Of a stretch of 64,000 bases of DNA, positions 1-9,540 are shown piece by piece (position 1 is the first letter of the stretch; every line of letters starts with the position of its first letter). A program made the position numbers and the translations under genes. The notes under the pieces were generated by a model, which saw only the letters and a program-made list of their open reading frames with translations, did not search any database and had not been told where the DNA came from. Source of the DNA: Pseudomonas saxonica (GTDB taxonomy: Bacteria; Pseudomonadota; Gammaproteobacteria; Pseudomonadales; Pseudomonadaceae); the NCBI RefSeq assembly GCF_007858365.1, contig NZ_VFIO01000003.1, positions 62,001 to 126,000 on the forward strand, written 5' to 3'.

Positions 1-61
1 GCAACACGGGGCGTATAATAACCAGCCTTTTCCCCGTATGCAACTAAAAACTTAAATAAAA

Positions 62-250
62 TTAAAGACTTGGTTCTTCGTCCTTTTCCTTCTTGATCCT
101 CAGGTAGATTTCCTCACGGTGTACAGCCACTTCCTTGGGGGCATTCACACCTATACGCACTTGGTTTCCTTTAACCCCAAGCACGGTCACCGTAATCTCA
201 CCATCGCCTATGATCAGGCTTTCCGCGCATCGGCGAGTCAAAATCAGCAT
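62..250 (-). CDS. csrA: Carbon storage regulator CsrA/RsmA
   Basis: A 62-residue RNA-binding global regulator that binds GGA motifs in mRNA leaders and blocks translation. In Pseudomonas it controls secondary metabolism, motility and biofilm, and is titrated by RsmX/Y/Z-type small RNAs. The whole length matches the family: N-terminal MLILTRR beta strand, the [11 protein letters not shown] core, and the VHREEIY segment that carries the RNA-contacting arginine. A good Shine-Dalgarno (GAGGAG) lies about 7 bases before the ATG. It follows lysC on the same strand after a 174-base gap that contains a lysC terminator, so it is probably expressed from its own promoter. The lysC-rsmA order is conserved in Pseudomonas. 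Identification is secure; calling it rsmA or csrA is only a naming choice. Confidence 0.97.
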   Translation of the reverse strand: MLILTRRCAESLIIGDGEITVTVLGVKGNQVRIGVNAPKEVAVHREEIYLRIKKEKDEEPSL

Positions 251-382
251 ACGTTTCTCCTCACGCTATTCAATTCAGGGACAACAGTCTGCAAAAAAAA
301 GGGGCTTGGGACTACTAGCTAAATAGCTATAGCCCGCTGCCCCAAGTATTGACCAACATGACGGAGTGCGTTCATGCAGATC

Positions 383-416
383 AAAAAAACAAAGGGCGCG
401 GATCAACCTCGCCCTT
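383..416 (-). terminator. Rho-independent terminator of lysC
   Basis: On the minus strand, 8 bases past the lysC stop codon, AAGGGCG (410-416) pairs with CGCCCTT (392-398), followed by a run of T residues (383-389). It separates lysC from csrA. Confidence 0.75.
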
Positions 417-424
417 GGCAACAC

Positions 425-1660
425 TTACTCGCCCTGACGGGCCGGTGCATCCAATTCAAAAGCGGTGTGCAGGGAACGCACGGCCAGCTCCAGGTACTTC
501 TCTTCGATCACCACTGACACTTTGATCTCGGACGTCGAGATCATCAGGATATTGATGTTCTCTTTGGCCAACGATTCAAACATGCGGCTGGCAACACCCG
601 CGTGAGAGCGCATGCCCACGCCGACGATCGAAACCTTGGCAATGTTGGTGTCACCCACCACTTCACGCGCACCGATCTCTTTAGCGGTGTTTTCGAGCAC
701 CTGGTATGCCGCCTTGTAGTCATTGCGGTGCACGGTAAAGGTGAAGTCGGTGGTGTTATCGTGCGCAACGTTCTGCACGATCATGTCGACTTCAATGTTG
801 GCCGCGCTGATAGGCCCCAGAATCTTGAACGCCACGCCCGGAGTGTCTGGCACACCACGGATGGTCAGCTTGGCTTCGTCGCGGTTGAAAGCGATGCCAG
901 AAATGATCGGCTGTTCCATGGATTCCTCTTCATCAATAGTAATGAGGGTGCCCGGCCCCTCTTTGAAGCTGTGCAATACGCGCAGCGGAACGTTGTACTT
1001 GCCTGCGAACTCGACAGCGCGAATCTGCAACACCTTGGAGCCAAGGCTGGCCATTTCGAGCATTTCTTCGAAGGTGATCTTTTCCAGACGCTGAGCCTTG
1101 GCCACAACCCGTGGGTCCGTGGTGTAGACGCCATCAACATCGGTGTAGATCTGGCATTCATCAGCTTTCAAAGCTGCCGCCAAGGCCACACCGGTGGTGT
1201 CAGAGCCGCCACGCCCCAAGGTCGTGATGTTGCCGTGCTCATCAACCCCCTGGAAGCCCGCCACGACGACAACGCGCCCGGCGCTGAGGTCGGAGCGAAT
1301 CTTTTCATCGTCAATCTTCAGAATGCGGGCTTTGGTGTGCGAACTGTCGGTGAGGATACGCACCTGGCTGCCGGTGTAAGACACCGCGGGCACGCCACGC
1401 TTGTTCAGCGCCATCGCCAGCAAGCCAATCGTCACCTGCTCGCCAGTGGACACAATCACATCCAGTTCACGAGGCAACGGCTGATCGCTGATCTGTTTGG
1501 CCAGTTCGATCAGGCGATTGGTCTCGCCACTCATCGCAGAAAGCACAATCACCAGATCGTTGCCGGCTTCGCGAAACTTCTTAACTTTATCGGCGACCTG
1601 CTCGATTCTCTCGACAGTGCCGACCGAGGTGCCTCCAAATTTTTGTACGATCAAAGCCAT
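425..1660 (-). CDS. lysC: Aspartate kinase LysC
   Basis: Aspartokinase (411 residues) phosphorylates aspartate in the first step of the lysine, threonine, methionine and diaminopimelate pathways. The amino-acid-kinase domain carries KFGGTS at residues 7-12 and the GRGGSDTTG segment in the middle. The C-terminal third holds two ACT domains (roughly 265-340 and 345-405), which bind the feedback inhibitors in this family. Length and start agree with the monofunctional, alpha/beta-type kinases of Pseudomonas, where an internal start may give a separate beta subunit. It lies between alaS (83 bases upstream) and csrA, the usual genus order. Confidence 0.97.
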   Translation of the reverse strand: MALIVQKFGGTSVGTVERIEQVADKVKKFREAGNDLVIVLSAMSGETNRLIELAKQISDQPLPRELDVIVSTGEQVTIGLLAMALNKRGVPAVSYTGSQVRILTDSSHTKARILKIDDEKIRSDLSAGRVVVVAGFQGVDEHGNITTLGRGGSDTTGVALAAALKADECQIYTDVDGVYTTDPRVVAKAQRLEKITFEEMLEMASLGSKVLQIRAVEFAGKYNVPLRVLHSFKEGPGTLITIDEEESMEQPIISGIAFNRDEAKLTIRGVPDTPGVAFKILGPISAANIEVDMIVQNVAHDNTTDFTFTVHRNDYKAAYQVLENTAKEIGAREVVGDTNIAKVSIVGVGMRSHAGVASRMFESLAKENINILMISTSEIKVSVVIEEKYLELAVRSLHTAFELDAPARQGE

Positions 1661-1743
1661 TTCAAAGCAGCCTCAGCCCATAAAGGGCGCCCATTTATCA
1701 TTCAAACGACGCGCGGCCACTAGACGACCGCGCGTACTGGACC

Positions 1744-4362
1744 TCAGATACCCTGTTCGACAAATGGCGCAGTCAGGGCCAGCGCGGCATCCAGAGCGGC
1801 GGCATCAACACCACCACCCTGCGCCATGTCAGGACGACCACCGCCCTTCCCGCCCACTGCCGCAGCGGCCTGTTTCATCAAATCACCGGCTTTGAGTTGG
1901 CCAGTCAGGTCTTTGGTTACGCCTGCAACCAGTACAACCTTGTCTTCATGAACACTGCCCAGCAGGATCACTGCACGGCCGAGTTTGTTCTTCAGTTGAT
2001 CAACCAGCGCCAGTAGCGCCTTGCCGTCTTGACCGTCCAGGCGGGCAGCCAACACTTTTACGCCTTTTACATCCACCGCAGACGATGACAGATCATCGCC
2101 CGCCGCGCTTGCGGCCTTGGCCTGCAATTGTTCGAGTTGTTTTTCCAGCTGGCGATTACGCTCGAGCACGGCCGACAGTTTGTCGATCAAGTTCTCGCGC
2201 GAACCTTTGATCAGGCTGGCGGCTTCCTTTAGCTGCTCTTCAGCGGCGTTCAGATACGCCAGAGCGGCTGCACCGGTCACCGCTTCAATACGACGAATGC
2301 CCGAGGCTACGCCGCTTTCGCTGGTGATTTTGAACAGGCCGATATCGCCGGTACGGCTGGCATGAATGCCACCGCACAACTCAACCGAGAAATCCCCGCC
2401 CATGCTCAGTACGCGAACGCTGTCGCCGTACTTCTCGCCAAACAGTGCCATGGCACCTTTTTGCTTGGCGGTTTCGATGTCGGTTTCCTGCATCTCAACC
2501 GGTGTGTTCTTGCGAATCTCGGTGTTGACGATGTCTTCCAGCGCCTTGATTTGCTCAGGCTTGATGGATTCGAAGTGGCTGAAGTCAAAACGCAGGCGCT
2601 GACTGTCGACCAACGAACCTTTCTGCTGCACGTGCTCACCCAGCACCTGGCGCAAAGCCGCGTGCAACAAGTGAGTGGCGGAGTGATTCAATGCCGTGGC
2701 GTGACGCACATCCGCATCAACCTGAGTCGTAACGGTTTCGCCGACCTTCAAGGCACCGGCTACCACAGCGCCGTGATGCAGGAATGCGCCACCCGTTTTA
2801 GTGGTGTCGCGCACATCAAAGCGGGCTGCGCCGGCTTGCAGGTAACCGCAATCACCGACCTGCCCGCCCGACTCGGCGTAGAACGGCGTCTGATCGAGCA
2901 CCACCACGCCTTCGTCGCCTTCATTAAGGAAGTCGACCGATTTGCCTTCTTTATAGAGAGCAATCACTTTGGCCGAACCTTCTGTGGCGCTGTAACCGAT
3001 GAATTCGGTTGGCACGTCCACTTTGACCAATGTGTTGTAGTCCAGACCGAACGAGCTGGCCGAACGCGCGCGCACCCGCTGGGCTTCCATCTCGCGTTCA
3101 AAACCGGCTTCATCCACGGTCAGATTACGTTCGCGGGCAATGTCAGCCGTCAGGTCCATCGGAAAACCGTAGGTGTCGTACAACTTGAACACCACGTCGC
3201 CCGGCACAACCGTGCCTTTGAGCTCAGCCAGATCCTGCTCAAGGATCTTCAGGCCCTGCTCCAGGGTCTTGGAGAATTGTTCTTCTTCGGCTTTAAGCAC
3301 GCGCTCGATGTTGGCCTGCTCGCGCACCAGTTCCGGAAAGCTGGCACCCATCTCGGCCACCAGGGCCGCAACGATCTTGTAGAAGAAGTTGCCGGTTGCG
3401 CCCAGTTTGTTGCCATGACGGCACGCACGACGAATGATGCGTCGCAGCACATAGCCACGGCCTTCGTTGGAAGGCAGCACGCCGTCAGCAATCAGGAAGC
3501 TGCACGAGCGAATGTGGTCGGCCACGACTTTAAGCGAGGCCTGACCTTCGTTGGCGCAACCAATCGCTTCGGCAGCGGCTTTCAACAGGCTCTGGAACAG
3601 GTCGATGTCGTAGTTGGAGTTAACGTGCTGCATCACCGCACTGATCCGCTCCAGGCCCATGCCGGTGTCTACCGACGGCGCTGGCAACGGATGCAACACA
3701 CCATCGGCGGTGCGGTTGAACTGCATGAACACGTTGTTCCAGATTTCGATGTAACGGTCACCGTCTTCATCTGGCGAGCCCGGTGGGCCACCCCAGATTT
3801 CAGGGCCATGATCGTAAAAAATCTCGGTGCACGGGCCGCACGGGCCGGTATCGCCCATGGTCCAGAAGTTATCGGACGCGTACGGAGCACCCTTGTTGTC
3901 GCCGATGCGGATCATGCGCTCAGGCGGCACGCCCACATCTTTGGTCCAGATATCGTAGGCCTCGTCATCACTGGCGTAGACCGTCACCCACAGTTTGTCT
4001 TGAGGCAGTTTCAAAACGCCGGTCAGGAACGTCCAGGCGAAGTTGATCGCATCTTTCTTGAAATAGTCGCCAAAGCTGAAGTTGCCGAGCATTTCGAAAA
4101 AAGTGTGGTGACGTGCGGTGTAACCGACGTTTTCCAGATCGCTGTTCTTGCCACCGGCACGCACGCACTTCTGGCTGCTGGTTGCACGGGTGTAGGCTCG
4201 TTTTTCCTGACCCAGGAAGCAGTCCTTGAACTGATTCATCCCCGCGTTGGTGAACAGCAGGGTCGGGTCGTTATTCGGCACCAAGGAGCTGGAAGGGACA
4301 CGGGTGTGACCTTGCTCCTCGAAGAAGCGAAGGAAGGCTTCACGGATTTCTGCGCTTTTCAT
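1744..4362 (-). CDS. alaS: Alanyl-tRNA synthetase
   Basis: Charges tRNA-Ala and hydrolyses mischarged Ser/Gly-tRNA. The reading frame is open 22 codons further upstream, but the family N-terminus [19 protein letters not shown] starts at 4362, giving 872 residues, the normal length. The class II catalytic core is N-terminal (residues 1-about 250). The editing domain shows the zinc ligands H560, H564 (HSATH) and C663, H667 (CGGIH). The C-terminal C-Ala domain is glycine-rich, ending near [15 protein letters not shown]. The Shine-Dalgarno is weak (GGAAG). It is followed by lysC on the same strand. Identification is certain; the start is chosen from family knowledge. Confidence 0.98.
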   Translation of the reverse strand: MKSAEIREAFLRFFEEQGHTRVPSSSLVPNNDPTLLFTNAGMNQFKDCFLGQEKRAYTRATSSQKCVRAGGKNSDLENVGYTARHHTFFEMLGNFSFGDYFKKDAINFAWTFLTGVLKLPQDKLWVTVYASDDEAYDIWTKDVGVPPERMIRIGDNKGAPYASDNFWTMGDTGPCGPCTEIFYDHGPEIWGGPPGSPDEDGDRYIEIWNNVFMQFNRTADGVLHPLPAPSVDTGMGLERISAVMQHVNSNYDIDLFQSLLKAAAEAIGCANEGQASLKVVADHIRSCSFLIADGVLPSNEGRGYVLRRIIRRACRHGNKLGATGNFFYKIVAALVAEMGASFPELVREQANIERVLKAEEEQFSKTLEQGLKILEQDLAELKGTVVPGDVVFKLYDTYGFPMDLTADIARERNLTVDEAGFEREMEAQRVRARSASSFGLDYNTLVKVDVPTEFIGYSATEGSAKVIALYKEGKSVDFLNEGDEGVVVLDQTPFYAESGGQVGDCGYLQAGAARFDVRDTTKTGGAFLHHGAVVAGALKVGETVTTQVDADVRHATALNHSATHLLHAALRQVLGEHVQQKGSLVDSQRLRFDFSHFESIKPEQIKALEDIVNTEIRKNTPVEMQETDIETAKQKGAMALFGEKYGDSVRVLSMGGDFSVELCGGIHASRTGDIGLFKITSESGVASGIRRIEAVTGAAALAYLNAAEEQLKEAASLIKGSRENLIDKLSAVLERNRQLEKQLEQLQAKAASAAGDDLSSSAVDVKGVKVLAARLDGQDGKALLALVDQLKNKLGRAVILLGSVHEDKVVLVAGVTKDLTGQLKAGDLMKQAAAAVGGKGGGRPDMAQGGGVDAAALDAALALTAPFVEQGI

Positions 4363-4508
4363 AGGTTCTTCCACGGAGGCTGCGGCCAGAGGCAAGTCAA
4401 TCATGTCCAACGACAATGCGACTCGCAAAGGGCCGCATTATATCGGCCCTTCGCCTTGGGTACAGCGTGTTTATACGATAGGCGCAAGCAATTGGACGGC
4501 CTGCGCAC

Positions 4509-5513
4509 TCATAGACGGTTAAATTGAGTGAAAACGTCGATCACTTGCTCAATTTGCCCGCGACTGACGTCCATATGCGTCACCATACGCAAGCGCGGTG
4601 CGGCCGTCAGCTTGATGCTGTGTTCGCCAGCCAGGGCCTTCAAGGCTTGCGACCGGTCGCCCAACTGCACGTACACCATATTGGTCTGTACCGGCTCAAC
4701 CTCGTAACCCGCCGCCCGCAACCCTTCGGCCAGCAGTTGAGCATTATCATGGTCATGCGCCAGGCGTTCGACCTGGTTGTCCAGCGCATACAGGCCCGCA
4801 GCCGCTAACTGGCCAGCTTGACGCATGCCGCCGCCAACCATCTTGCGCAACCGTCGTGCCTTACCGATCAGCTCGCCCGTTCCACACAGCACTGACCCCA
4901 CCGGCGCGCCCAGCCCTTTGGACAGGCACACCGAGACCGAATCAAAATGGCGCGTTATATCGGCGGCGTCGACGCCCAATTTAATGGCCGCGTTGTACAG
5001 CCGCGCACCATCCAGATGTAGCGCAAGGCCATGTTCGCGGGTCAGACGGCTTGCCGCGGCCAGATACTCAACAGGCAAGACTTTGCCCTGCATGGTGTTT
5101 TCCAGCGCCAGCAGGCGCGTGCGAGCGAAGTGAAAATCGTCCGGTTTGATCGCCGCCGCCACATGATTCAGATCCAGACTGCCATCTGCCTGGTTCTCCA
5201 GCGGCTGGGGCTGGATTGAGCCCAGTACCGCGGCCCCGCCCCCTTCATATTTATAGGTATGAGCCTGCTGCCCCACGATGTACTCGTCGCCCCGCCCACA
5301 ATGCGCCATCAGCGCCAACAGGTTACTCATAGTGCCCGAGGGGACAAAAAGAGCCTGAGCGAACCCAAGCCGCGAGGCCAGTTCGGTCTCAAGCGTGTTA
5401 ACCGCCGGGTCTTCGCCATAGACATCGTCCCCCAGCGGCGCCCTCGCCATGGCTTCGCGCATGCCGGCACTGGGTTGGGTCACGGTGTCACTACGAAGAT
5501 CGATAACAGTCAT
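4509..5513 (-). CDS. ltaE: Low-specificity L-threonine aldolase
   Basis: PLP enzyme of 334 residues that cleaves threonine or allo-threonine to glycine and acetaldehyde. Visible are the N-terminal IDLRSDTVTQP, the PLP-stacking histidine region (H85 in QQAHTYKYE), the HLDGARLYNA motif (D168, R171) and the Schiff-base lysine K199 in CLSKGLGAPVG. The fold type I length is typical of bacterial LtaE. It is transcribed leftwards ahead of alaS with a gap of about 146 bases, and divergently from the FMN riboswitch/ribH2 unit. In P. aeruginosa an unrelated small gene occupies this position next to alaS (from memory), so ltaE here belongs to the variable part of the locus. Confidence 0.95.
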   Translation of the reverse strand: MTVIDLRSDTVTQPSAGMREAMARAPLGDDVYGEDPAVNTLETELASRLGFAQALFVPSGTMSNLLALMAHCGRGDEYIVGQQAHTYKYEGGGAAVLGSIQPQPLENQADGSLDLNHVAAAIKPDDFHFARTRLLALENTMQGKVLPVEYLAAASRLTREHGLALHLDGARLYNAAIKLGVDAADITRHFDSVSVCLSKGLGAPVGSVLCGTGELIGKARRLRKMVGGGMRQAGQLAAAGLYALDNQVERLAHDHDNAQLLAEGLRAAGYEVEPVQTNMVYVQLGDRSQALKALAGEHSIKLTAAPRLRMVTHMDVSRGQIEQVIDVFTQFNRL

Positions 5514-5735
5514 TGAACAAGCCTCGGCAATGTGAGATCAGCACAGGGTGCCAATCGGAGAATTCCATTTCGGATAAGGGTACGGTCGGTACGAATAAGC
5601 GCACTCAAGCACTAATATTAGGAATAGCCGGATAAAACAATCAGGAATTTTGATGGCTATTAGCAAAAAGCATCAATGCATCCTTGAAACAGATGTGATA
5701 CAAAATGTCCGCTGCCAGAAAGGCTGGCGGCAACG

Positions 5736-5896
5736 TTCTCAGGGCGGGGTGCGACTCCCCACCGGCGGTAATTGCGCGCAATGCGCATAGCCCGCGAGCG
5801 CTTGGCAGCCCCCACAGCTTTGGCTACGGGACGGTCAAGGTCAGCAGACCCGGTGTGATCCCGGGGCCGACGGTCATAGTCCGGATGAAGAGAGAA
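5736..5896 (+). ncRNA. FMN riboswitch (RFN element)
   Basis: The conserved RFN blocks occur in order: TCTCAGGGCGGGGTG at 5737-5751, CTCCCCACCGGCGGTA at 5755-5770, the GCCCGCGAGCG block near 5789-5800, GGTCAGCAGACCCGGTG near 5839-5855, CCGGGGCCGACGGTCATAGT near 5861-5880 and CCGGATGAAGAGAGAAC at 5881-5897. These form the six-stem FMN aptamer. It sits about 135 bases upstream of ribH2 on the same strand and is expected to lower its expression when FMN is abundant. The match of all conserved blocks makes this very secure. Confidence 0.97.
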
Positions 5897-5923
5897 CGGG
5901 ATTGGCGCCAAAGGGCCGTCAAC

Positions 5924-6030
5924 CAGACGGGTTTGCACAGTGCTTATTGCGCACGGCAACCCGTCTGAACGTACCCTTTAATCCCATTCGATTCATATGC
6001 CCTGTTTTTCACACAAACAGGAATCTGAAC
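5924..6030 (+). promoter_or_regulatory. Candidate riboswitch expression platform: two hairpins, the second covering the ribH2 Shine-Dalgarno
   Basis: Downstream of the FMN aptamer, CAGACGGGTT (5924-5933) pairs with AACCCGTCTG (5958-5967), a perfect 10-bp stem without a T run after it. A second stem, CCTGTTT (6001-6007) with AAACAGG (6015-6021), includes the first bases of the AGGAA Shine-Dalgarno (6019-6023) of ribH2, whose ATG is at 6031. The arrangement suggests translational rather than transcriptional control. The hairpins are seen directly; the regulatory role is inference. Confidence 0.55.
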
Positions 6031-6525
6031 ATGCAACCCACAGCAATTCACCACAACGAGCGTGTCGCGTTTATCCAGGCTTCCTGGCACAAAGAGATTG
6101 TCGACCAGAGCCGTAAAGGCTTTTTGGCCGAAATGCTGGTGCAGGGTTATCAGGAAAGCGACATCGATTTCTTTGAAGTCGGTGGCGCGTTTGAAATTCC
6201 GCTGCACGCCAAACTACTGGCCAAGACCGGTCGTTACGCCGGGATTGTCGGCGCAGCTCTGGTTGTCGACGGTGGTATCTATCGCCACGATTTCGTTGCC
6301 CAGTCTGTTGTCAGTGGCCTGATGCAAGTGCAGCTGGAAACTGAAGTACCAGTGTTCTCGGTCAGCCTGACCCCTCACCACTTCCACGCGGGCGAAGAGC
6401 ATCAAAAGTTTTTCTTCGACCATTTCGTGCACAAAGGTCAGGAAGCAGCCAAAACCTGCGTAGATACCCTGCAAAAAATCCGTGCCATCAAGCGTCTGGA
6501 TACCCAGCAAAAACGCGCGATGTAA
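6031..6525 (+). CDS. ribH2: 6,7-dimethyl-8-ribityllumazine synthase, type II (RibH2)
   Basis: Condenses 5-amino-6-ribitylaminouracil with 3,4-dihydroxy-2-butanone 4-phosphate to make lumazine, the precursor of riboflavin. At 164 residues with the segments VVDGGIYRHDFVAQ and VSLTPHHFH, it resembles the type II (Brucella-like, decameric) enzymes rather than the icosahedral type I RibH of the housekeeping rib operon. The likely catalytic histidine is H86 in YRHDF. The start at 6031 is set by the AGGAA at 6019 and by homology; the frame is open upstream into the riboswitch. It is the only gene under the FMN riboswitch and has no other rib gene beside it. A housekeeping ribH elsewhere in the genome is expected but not seen here. 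Confidence 0.9.
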   Translation: MQPTAIHHNERVAFIQASWHKEIVDQSRKGFLAEMLVQGYQESDIDFFEVGGAFEIPLHAKLLAKTGRYAGIVGAALVVDGGIYRHDFVAQSVVSGLMQVQLETEVPVFSVSLTPHHFHAGEEHQKFFFDHFVHKGQEAAKTCVDTLQKIRAIKRLDTQQKRAM

Positions 6526-6535
6526 GGGTTCAGAT

Positions 6536-6565
6536 CTCGACTGGCCCATCCTCGGGCCAGTCGAG
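6536..6565 (+). terminator. Perfect 12-bp hairpin after ribH2
   Basis: CTCGACTGGCCC (6536-6547) and GGGCCAGTCGAG (6554-6565) form a perfect stem with a six-base loop, 11 bases past the ribH2 stop. No T run follows, so it is either a weak terminator or an mRNA 3'-end stabiliser. Confidence 0.5.
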
Positions 6566-6675
6566 GTGGACTGCATAGCTATATAGCGCACACATAAAAG
6601 TACAAAGGGTTTCAATCGCCATTCAAGAGCGCCAACGCTCGCGATTGTTGAAAACCACTCTTTGGAATTAAGTGT

Positions 6676-8175
6676 ATGTGCCCAACGCCCCCCTCTGTTA
6701 TTCCTTCCCGTACCCCTCATCATTTTGAGTTCGATGGCAGCGCCAGCGCTGCGCCTGAACGAACGTCTGTTGAAGTGTCCAGAGTTGTGCCCGGTGTCTC
6801 AGAGACCACCACACGCAGCATCCTTCATATTGGTGACAACGCCATAATCGTGCGCCACGTGACGCAAAGCGCGCTTTATCCCATACCGATTGATCGACTT
6901 GTTTTCACGGCCACAACGTCGCGTGCGTCCATTTTCGTGACAAAAGGCGATCAAGACACGCTTGTGATTGACCTGAACCACGAGCGTTATCAAATAAAAC
7001 CGGCCAGCGTTAAACAAATTATCGAGATACACACCGGCCATGAGGACGACACGGTATATGTCGTCGATAGCTTTAAAAATCCGTTCCATATTGAAACCGG
7101 CGCCGGCAATGACTCGGTCGTCAGCAACGCCGAGGAAACCACCGTCATCACCGGCCAAGGCAATGACATGGTGATGACGGGCGCAGGGAACGCCTATGTC
7201 AATACAGGAGACGGCAACGACATTGTCAACGCCAACGGCTCCGGCACAACGGTTGCTTATACCGGCAAGGGGGCAGACTTCATTCGAGCTGGAACTGGCA
7301 GGGCTTTTATCGATGCAGGCGAAGGCAATGATGTGGCGGTCGGCGGCCAGGGTCACACTGTCTTGTGGGGTAATGAGGGCGAGGACTTACTCACCGCAGG
7401 CTCCGGGTCTAACGTTATCTATGCGGGCAAAGGCCAAGACATTCTTGATGGCGTGAAGGGTAGCGACAAGATTTATACGGGCAGTGATCCTGCCTTTATT
7501 ACAGACGGCAAGATCGACCTTGGCGAAACGATGAGTCCCCCATCAAGCCGGCCGAACCCAAACATTATAAAAGTCAGCTCAACCCCCCTGTCTGAGTCAG
7601 GTTTTATCGTCTTGGGCAGCGAGTCGTTCATTGAACGGGTGCAGGATGATTTAAGGCTGCTGCTGAGTTCTGACGCGGGCCACCGACTGATCTCAGAATT
7701 GACCAAGAGCATCCGCAAAAGCAACAAGCCCATCACCATCGCCGAACTCAAACATGTAAAGAATGGCCTTTACATACCGAACATTGGAGACGGGAGGTCT
7801 TTTATTCAGGTTGGGAAATCGGGTATTCCAGATTTTGGCGGCACGGTCTATTACAACCCGACATTTTCGAGCAAAGACTCGTTGCCGATTGCAGTCCTCT
7901 ACCATGAACTGTGTCACGCCTATAACCACGTGACGGGCACCCGGTTTTTAGGCGCGAGCCCAGACGGGCCTGCCGGCGTCAAACAAGCCCCGCTGATCAA
8001 CAATGTTGAGCTGCAAGCCGTAGGCCTTCCTTGCAACGTAGAGCCTTTCGATTTTGATGGTGATCCCACCACCCCTGCCAGCAAAACCAACCCCAAGCCC
8101 TATAGTGAAAACGGTATACGCGAGGAGCTTGGACTGCCCCTGCGTACAACCTATATCTATTATTCAGATGTTTGA
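6676..8175 (+). CDS. RTX-like repeat protein with C-terminal M91 (NleD-like) zinc metallopeptidase domain
   Basis: A 499-residue protein in three parts. Residues 1-about 135 are unrecognised, with no evident signal peptide. Residues about 139-268 are a degenerate beta-roll built of GxGND/GxGxD repeats, such as [36 protein letters not shown] and AGKGQDILD, like the calcium-binding RTX repeats of type I secreted proteins. The C-terminal part has the zinc-protease motif HELCH (H410, E411, H414) in [12 protein letters not shown] and a plausible third ligand E445 in [10 protein letters not shown]. This is the pattern of peptidase family M91, which includes the type III effector NleD. The gene sits between ribH2 and astE and overlaps the astE 3' end by 16 bases, convergently. 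The Shine-Dalgarno is poor. I infer a secreted or delivered toxin, but the secretion route and target are unknown. Confidence 0.75.
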   Translation: MCPTPPSVIPSRTPHHFEFDGSASAAPERTSVEVSRVVPGVSETTTRSILHIGDNAIIVRHVTQSALYPIPIDRLVFTATTSRASIFVTKGDQDTLVIDLNHERYQIKPASVKQIIEIHTGHEDDTVYVVDSFKNPFHIETGAGNDSVVSNAEETTVITGQGNDMVMTGAGNAYVNTGDGNDIVNANGSGTTVAYTGKGADFIRAGTGRAFIDAGEGNDVAVGGQGHTVLWGNEGEDLLTAGSGSNVIYAGKGQDILDGVKGSDKIYTGSDPAFITDGKIDLGETMSPPSSRPNPNIIKVSSTPLSESGFIVLGSESFIERVQDDLRLLLSSDAGHRLISELTKSIRKSNKPITIAELKHVKNGLYIPNIGDGRSFIQVGKSGIPDFGGTVYYNPTFSSKDSLPIAVLYHELCHAYNHVTGTRFLGASPDGPAGVKQAPLINNVELQAVGLPCNVEPFDFDGDPTTPASKTNPKPYSENGIREELGLPLRTTYIYYSDV

Positions 8176-9176
8176 TCGAGGTTTTTCAGGGTGGCAGGCT
8201 CAATGATCATCCCGGCGCGCAAACCATTCTTGACCTTAGGATTGGGAAATATGATTCGCGCGCCCTGCTCTTCAATAACCCAGCACGCATGCCCCGGATC
8301 ATCGGCCAGCACATAGCCTTTGGGCAATTCATGAAAGTTTTCGACATGAAGCGGCAAATGCAGAATAAATCTGTCGCTGTGCTTGATCACTTCACGGGCG
8401 ACACTAAACAGCTCCAGACCATCAATTGAATCTTCAGGCTGTTCAGTGCCCTCAATGATGTGTTTCAAGCGCCGTTCAAGGGGCTGCAGGTTCACCCCCT
8501 CGTTTTGACCAAACGGCCGTGCCTTACCCAGTTCGAGGGTAAACGCCTCAACCTCGAGTTGCTCATAGGTAAATGCACTGAATACGATGGATGGCTTGTT
8601 TTGCAGCAAAACGGCCTGCATACCGGCCGCACGTAGCCTTCCAAGCTCACGACGGGAATGCGCTCGGCCTTCTTTAAAGGGGTACAGCGCGAATTGTTCG
8701 ATCCTGGATCCACGAATAGCGGTGTGCAGGTCGTAATGCAGTCGGGTACGGTGCGCCACACTGAAAAATGTTGTGGCCAACCGTTCCAGTTCGTGGGCAC
8801 GCATGGCCTCATAACCGCTGCTGCTTTCGTGACGACCGTTGAACAGTCGGTTGAGATCTTCTTCAACGAACCGAAGGCCCGTGCGCATGGCAGCCGGGTT
8901 ACCAAACAAAAACAGAATGCGGGCACGAGGTTTTATAACGCCCCGCGCGATGTCGTGTAACAAACGATCAAGCAATTCAATGGGCGCTGTTTCATTGCCG
9001 TGGATGCCCGCAGACAGCAGCAGGTCCATGCCACTGTCCTGCGCTTCAGGAGGGCGCACTTCAAGTGCCCCCTCGGCCAGCCAGCGCATCCGCACGCCAT
9101 CGACAGTCAGTTGAGTTTTCTCGGCCGGTTCACGTCCGGCCAGGGTCAGATCAAGCAGCTTGCCGAGAGCGAGCAT
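8160..9176 (-). CDS. astE: Succinylglutamate desuccinylase
   Basis: Last enzyme of the arginine succinyltransferase (AST) pathway: hydrolyses N-succinylglutamate to glutamate and succinate. It is a zinc-dependent M14-like amidohydrolase of 338 residues. Zinc ligands are visible as H59 and E62 (IHGNE) and H151 (HYDLHTA). It is last in the leftward aru/ast operon, 13 bases after the small conserved ORF. Its stop codon lies inside the end of the convergent M91 gene. In P. aeruginosa this gene is named aruE. Confidence 0.95.
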   Translation of the reverse strand: MLALGKLLDLTLAGREPAEKTQLTVDGVRMRWLAEGALEVRPPEAQDSGMDLLLSAGIHGNETAPIELLDRLLHDIARGVIKPRARILFLFGNPAAMRTGLRFVEEDLNRLFNGRHESSSGYEAMRAHELERLATTFFSVAHRTRLHYDLHTAIRGSRIEQFALYPFKEGRAHSRRELGRLRAAGMQAVLLQNKPSIVFSAFTYEQLEVEAFTLELGKARPFGQNEGVNLQPLERRLKHIIEGTEQPEDSIDGLELFSVAREVIKHSDRFILHLPLHVENFHELPKGYVLADDPGHACWVIEEQGARIIFPNPKVKNGLRAGMIIEPATLKNLDQTSE

Positions 9177-9189
9177 AAAGCACCTTTAA

Positions 9190-9477
9190 TCAGTGATTGC
9201 AGTCAGGGCCGTGCACGTGACCTTCTTCGTCATCGCTCGGATCGGCCGGTTCCATTTCGAGTTGAAGGCTGACCAGGTTAGTGGCCAACGGACGTAGCAA
9301 CAGGTTGGCGTATTCAGCATCGCCTTCTTCCACATCAACACCGATCAGCAACTGGCCACGGCCGTCTTGTTGAATCCAGACTTCCTTGCCCTGCCAGATG
9401 ATCGCCACGCGCGTGCATGAGGTTTCAAGCTGTGTGCCGTCAGTGTCTTCAAGAATCAGTTGCAGGGAATCGCTCAT
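9190..9477 (-). CDS. Small conserved acidic protein of the aru operon
   Basis: A 95-residue acidic protein with no signal peptide or membrane segment. It begins MSDSLQLILEDTDGTQLETS and ends in a His/Asp-rich tail (EEGHVHGPDCNH) that could bind a metal. Its position between astB and astE matches a conserved hypothetical in the P. aeruginosa aru locus (PA0900 by my recollection), so it is a real operon member. No enzymatic motif is visible and I cannot assign a function. The tail has two His and one Cys next to Asp, which is worth noting because AstE downstream needs zinc. Confidence 0.8.
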   Translation of the reverse strand: MSDSLQLILEDTDGTQLETSCTRVAIIWQGKEVWIQQDGRGQLLIGVDVEEGDAEYANLLLRPLATNLVSLQLEMEPADPSDDEEGHVHGPDCNH

Positions 9478-9540
9478 AATTTCGCTCTCATCTTTAGTAA
9501 AGTCGCATGCCTGCGGTCTAAGCCGCGAGCACGCGTTTGA

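Noticed and set aside
1..61. Possible tRNA gene downstream of csrA, as seen in related genomes
   Set aside because: The 61 bases available show no cloverleaf or TTC-loop; if present it lies outside the window.
602..1723. A 373-codon open frame opposite lysC
   Set aside because: Antisense shadow of lysC with no recognisable features and no sensible start context.
2362..4527. A 721-codon open frame opposite alaS
   Set aside because: It lies wholly antisense to a secure housekeeping gene; high-GC codon usage commonly leaves such antisense frames open. Its translation shows no protein-like domain pattern.
6566..6675. Possible HrpL (hrp-box) promoter before the M91 gene
   Set aside because: No GGAACC followed at 15-16 bases by CCACNNA could be found, so type III regulation is not supported by sequence.
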